The notes beneath the pieces were generated by a model. It ran no database searches and was not told the DNA's origin. It saw nothing but the letters and a program-made list of their open reading frames with translations. Shown here piece by piece: positions 62,535-64,000 of a stretch of 64,000 bases of DNA; position 1 is the first letter of the stretch, and every line of letters begins with the position of its first letter. Where the stretch lies: NCBI GenBank assembly GCA_903832295.1, contig CAILAZ010000289.1, forward strand, positions 1-64,000, in the 5' to 3' direction. The stretch comes from an uncultured Acidobacteriota bacterium. GTDB lineage: Bacteria > Acidobacteriota > Terriglobia > Terriglobales > Acidobacteriaceae. The position numbers and the translations under genes are program-made.

Positions 62535-62544
62535 GAGAGAGACG

Positions 62545-63477
62545 ATGAACGGAAGCGTGCGCAGTTCGGCGGGAATGGTGTGGCGGCATCAACGGCTGGT
62601 GTGGTGGATTTTTGCGGTGAACCTGGTGATTGCGTGGCTGGCTTCGCTGCCGTCGCGGGCTACGCTGAGCGCGGTGCTGGACCATAGTTTGGAATCGGCA
62701 CGGATGGTGACGGGCTTTGACGTGAGTTCATTTGTGCTGATGCTGCAGCGGCCCGATGTTTCGACACGGACCGTGGGGCCGGCGATGATGGGCGCGGCGT
62801 TCCTCTTTCTTGTTTACCTGCTGTTTGTGGATGGCGGGGTGATGGCGGTCTATCTGGATGACAGGAAGCTGAGCCGGGCGGAGTTCTTCGAGAACTCAGG
62901 ACTGTTTTTCTGGCGGATGGTGAGGCTGGCGCTGTATTCGTTGATTCCGCTGGGTGTGGTGGCGATGGCGCATGGCACGTTTAACAAGCTGACGGAAAAG
63001 CTCTCGAGCGACGCTCCGCAGGAGAGGCTGGGATTTTTTGTGAACCTGGCTGGGATGCTGGGGGTGCTGCTGCTGTCGCTGCTGATTCGCATGTGGTTTG
63101 ACCTGGCGCAGGCACGAGTGGTGAAAGACAACGAGCGGCAACTGCTGCGCACGGTGTGGCGAAGCTTGAAGCTGGCATTCCGGTCAGGGCGGCTGTATGC
63201 AAGCTACCTGGGAGTAGGAGTGTTTGCGGCGGCGACGTTTGGGCTGGGAACCTGGATATGGATTCTGCTGCCGCACCGGGCAATGGGAGCAAGCTTTGTG
63301 GTGCTGGAAGCAGTGACGGCGGCGCAGATTGCTTCGCGGCTATGGATGAAGGCAGCGAGCGCACGGTGGGTGGCGCTGCTGCCGGAGGCTGCGTTGGTGG
63401 TGGAGGTGGTGGTTCCGGTGGAGAGCCCGGTGATGGTAGTGGAACCCGTGGTGGATGAGCCTCCGGTTTCAGAGTAG
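62545..63477 (+). CDS. Multi-pass membrane protein of unknown function
   Basis: The 310-residue protein has about six hydrophobic segments: LVWWIFAVNLVIAWLASL, MGAAFLFLVYLLFVDGGVMA and others, then a soluble Val/Pro/Glu-rich tail (VVPVESPVMVVEPVVDEPP). No family motif is recognised. It follows the M1 peptidase by 10 bp with GGAGAGAG upstream of its ATG, so the pair is probably co-expressed. A terminator follows. Confidence 0.72.
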   Translation: MNGSVRSSAGMVWRHQRLVWWIFAVNLVIAWLASLPSRATLSAVLDHSLESARMVTGFDVSSFVLMLQRPDVSTRTVGPAMMGAAFLFLVYLLFVDGGVMAVYLDDRKLSRAEFFENSGLFFWRMVRLALYSLIPLGVVAMAHGTFNKLTEKLSSDAPQERLGFFVNLAGMLGVLLLSLLIRMWFDLAQARVVKDNERQLLRTVWRSLKLAFRSGRLYASYLGVGVFAAATFGLGTWIWILLPHRAMGASFVVLEAVTAAQIASRLWMKAASARWVALLPEAALVVEVVVPVESPVMVVEPVVDEPPVSE

Positions 63478-63499
63478 AAGGATGGGATTCCTGCGAGAG

Positions 63500-63526
63500 A
63501 CCCGGGGCTTCGGCTCCGGGTTTTGT
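63500..63526 (+). terminator. Rho-independent terminator after the M1 peptidase unit
   Basis: A 9-bp stem (ACCCGGGGC / GCTCCGGGT, one wobble) with a stable TTCG loop is followed by TTTGTATT, 23 bp past the stop. Confidence 0.8.
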
Positions 63527-63544
63527 ATTGGGCGAAACGCGGCC

Positions 63545-64000
63545 TCAAGGTTTGGAGGGGATGCAGTCTGTGGGGTCTCCCTGGAGTTTGAGGATGGCGT
63601 GAGGGATGGCGGGCCAGATGGCTGCGAGGTTTTCGACGGCCCCGGCGGGGGAGCCGGGGAGGTTGATGATGAGAGTGCGGTGACGGACGCCGGCAACGGC
63701 GCGGGAGAGCATGGCGTTGGGCGTTTTGGCGAGGCTGGCGGCGCGCATGGCTTCGGCGAAGCCGGGGATGAGGCGGTGGAGCACCTGCTGCGTGGCTTCG
63801 GGGGTGACGTCGCGGGGAGAGAGTCCGGTGCCTCCGGTGGTGAGGATGAGGTCGATGGAAGCGGAGTCTGCCCAGTGGCGGAGGGCGGCGGCGATTTGAG
63901 GCTGCTCGTCGGGGACGATGGCGGTGGAGACTTCGACGGCGCGGGCGGTGAGAAAGGCGGCGAGGGCGGGGCCGCTGAGATCGGTGCGGTGCCCGGTGGA
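63545..64000 (-). CDS. Molybdopterin adenylyltransferase-type protein (MogA/MoaB family), N-terminus beyond right edge
   Basis: The frame runs from the stop at 63545 to the window edge, 151 residues without the first dozen or so. It has S.GHRTDLSGPAL near the start, IVPDEQPQIAAAL, and the family signature LTTGGTGLSPRDVTPEAT, followed by LSRAVAGVRHRTLIINLPGSPAG. MogA-type proteins adenylate molybdopterin before molybdenum insertion; MoaB-type relatives carry the same motifs. The GTG at 63784 lies well inside the domain and is not the true start. It fits the presence of molybdate transport genes at 16.8-18.5 kb, although these are not linked. Confidence 0.88.
   Translation of the reverse strand, partial: STGHRTDLSGPALAAFLTARAVEVSTAIVPDEQPQIAAALRHWADSASIDLILTTGGTGLSPRDVTPEATQQVLHRLIPGFAEAMRAASLAKTPNAMLSRAVAGVRHRTLIINLPGSPAGAVENLAAIWPAIPHAILKLQGDPTDCIPSKP

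Overview
The window looks like a chromosomal segment of a GC-rich member of the Acidobacteriota, most likely class Terriglobia. This is inferred from the gene families and their look: a secreted FG-GAP protein with an Ig-like tail, a YVTN beta-propeller lipoprotein, paired rhomboid-TPR proteins, a FecR-type protein with a Gly/His-rich tail, and an MmcB-like nuclease beside murC. No rRNA, tRNA, CRISPR array, transposase or phage gene was recognised. Both ends cut through genes: a secreted protein at the left and a MogA/MoaB-type protein at the right.

Layout. 1-9.7 kb: partial secreted protein, rhomboid-TPR protease, guaA, a membrane protein, leuS and nfo (all minus), then a metallo-hydrolase (plus). 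9.8-15.2 kb (plus): rpsA, then a translationally coupled aroF / YVTN lipoprotein / second rhomboid-TPR unit. 15.2-18.9 kb: bacilliredoxin, murB, and modC-modB without modA, plus a 46-residue membrane ORF. 19-24 kb: a coiled-coil protein, two tandem beta-barrel proteins, glgX and a transpeptidase. 24.5-32.5 kb: FG-GAP protein, then the division cluster ftsZ-ftsA-ftsQ-murC (transcribed from murC towards ftsZ). 32.6-42.1 kb: an MmcB-like nuclease, then a nine-gene arginine operon read as argR-C-B-D-F-G-H, GNAT acetyltransferase, argJ, with nearly every junction overlapping. A promoter with ARG-box-like sequences lies ahead of argR.

42.3-47.4 kb: an unusual two-subunit cytochrome bd-like complex with a fused diheme cytochrome c domain, a 7Fe ferredoxin, gluQ and phhA. 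47.4-49.5 kb: a DUF3467 protein and a GT-C glycosyltransferase. 49.5-51.5 kb is a compositionally distinct, AT-richer island with a DpnI-type methylation-directed restriction endonuclease and two small proteins. 51.5-64 kb: MEMO-family protein, rsmA, glgA, FecR-type protein, a secreted hypothetical, ruvC, a ybdD-like gene with a repeat-built N-terminus, cstA, an M1 metallopeptidase, a membrane protein and a mogA-type fragment.

The window is mainly housekeeping: arginine, aromatic, purine and glycogen metabolism, cell-wall synthesis and division, translation and DNA repair. The most unusual parts are the DpnI-like island, the CydA-like/cytochrome c complex, and the ybdD gene whose 5' part is a 42-bp tandem repeat plus a dispersed-repeat-like element. 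Several genes appear to use TTG or GTG starts, so many start sites here are judgement calls.
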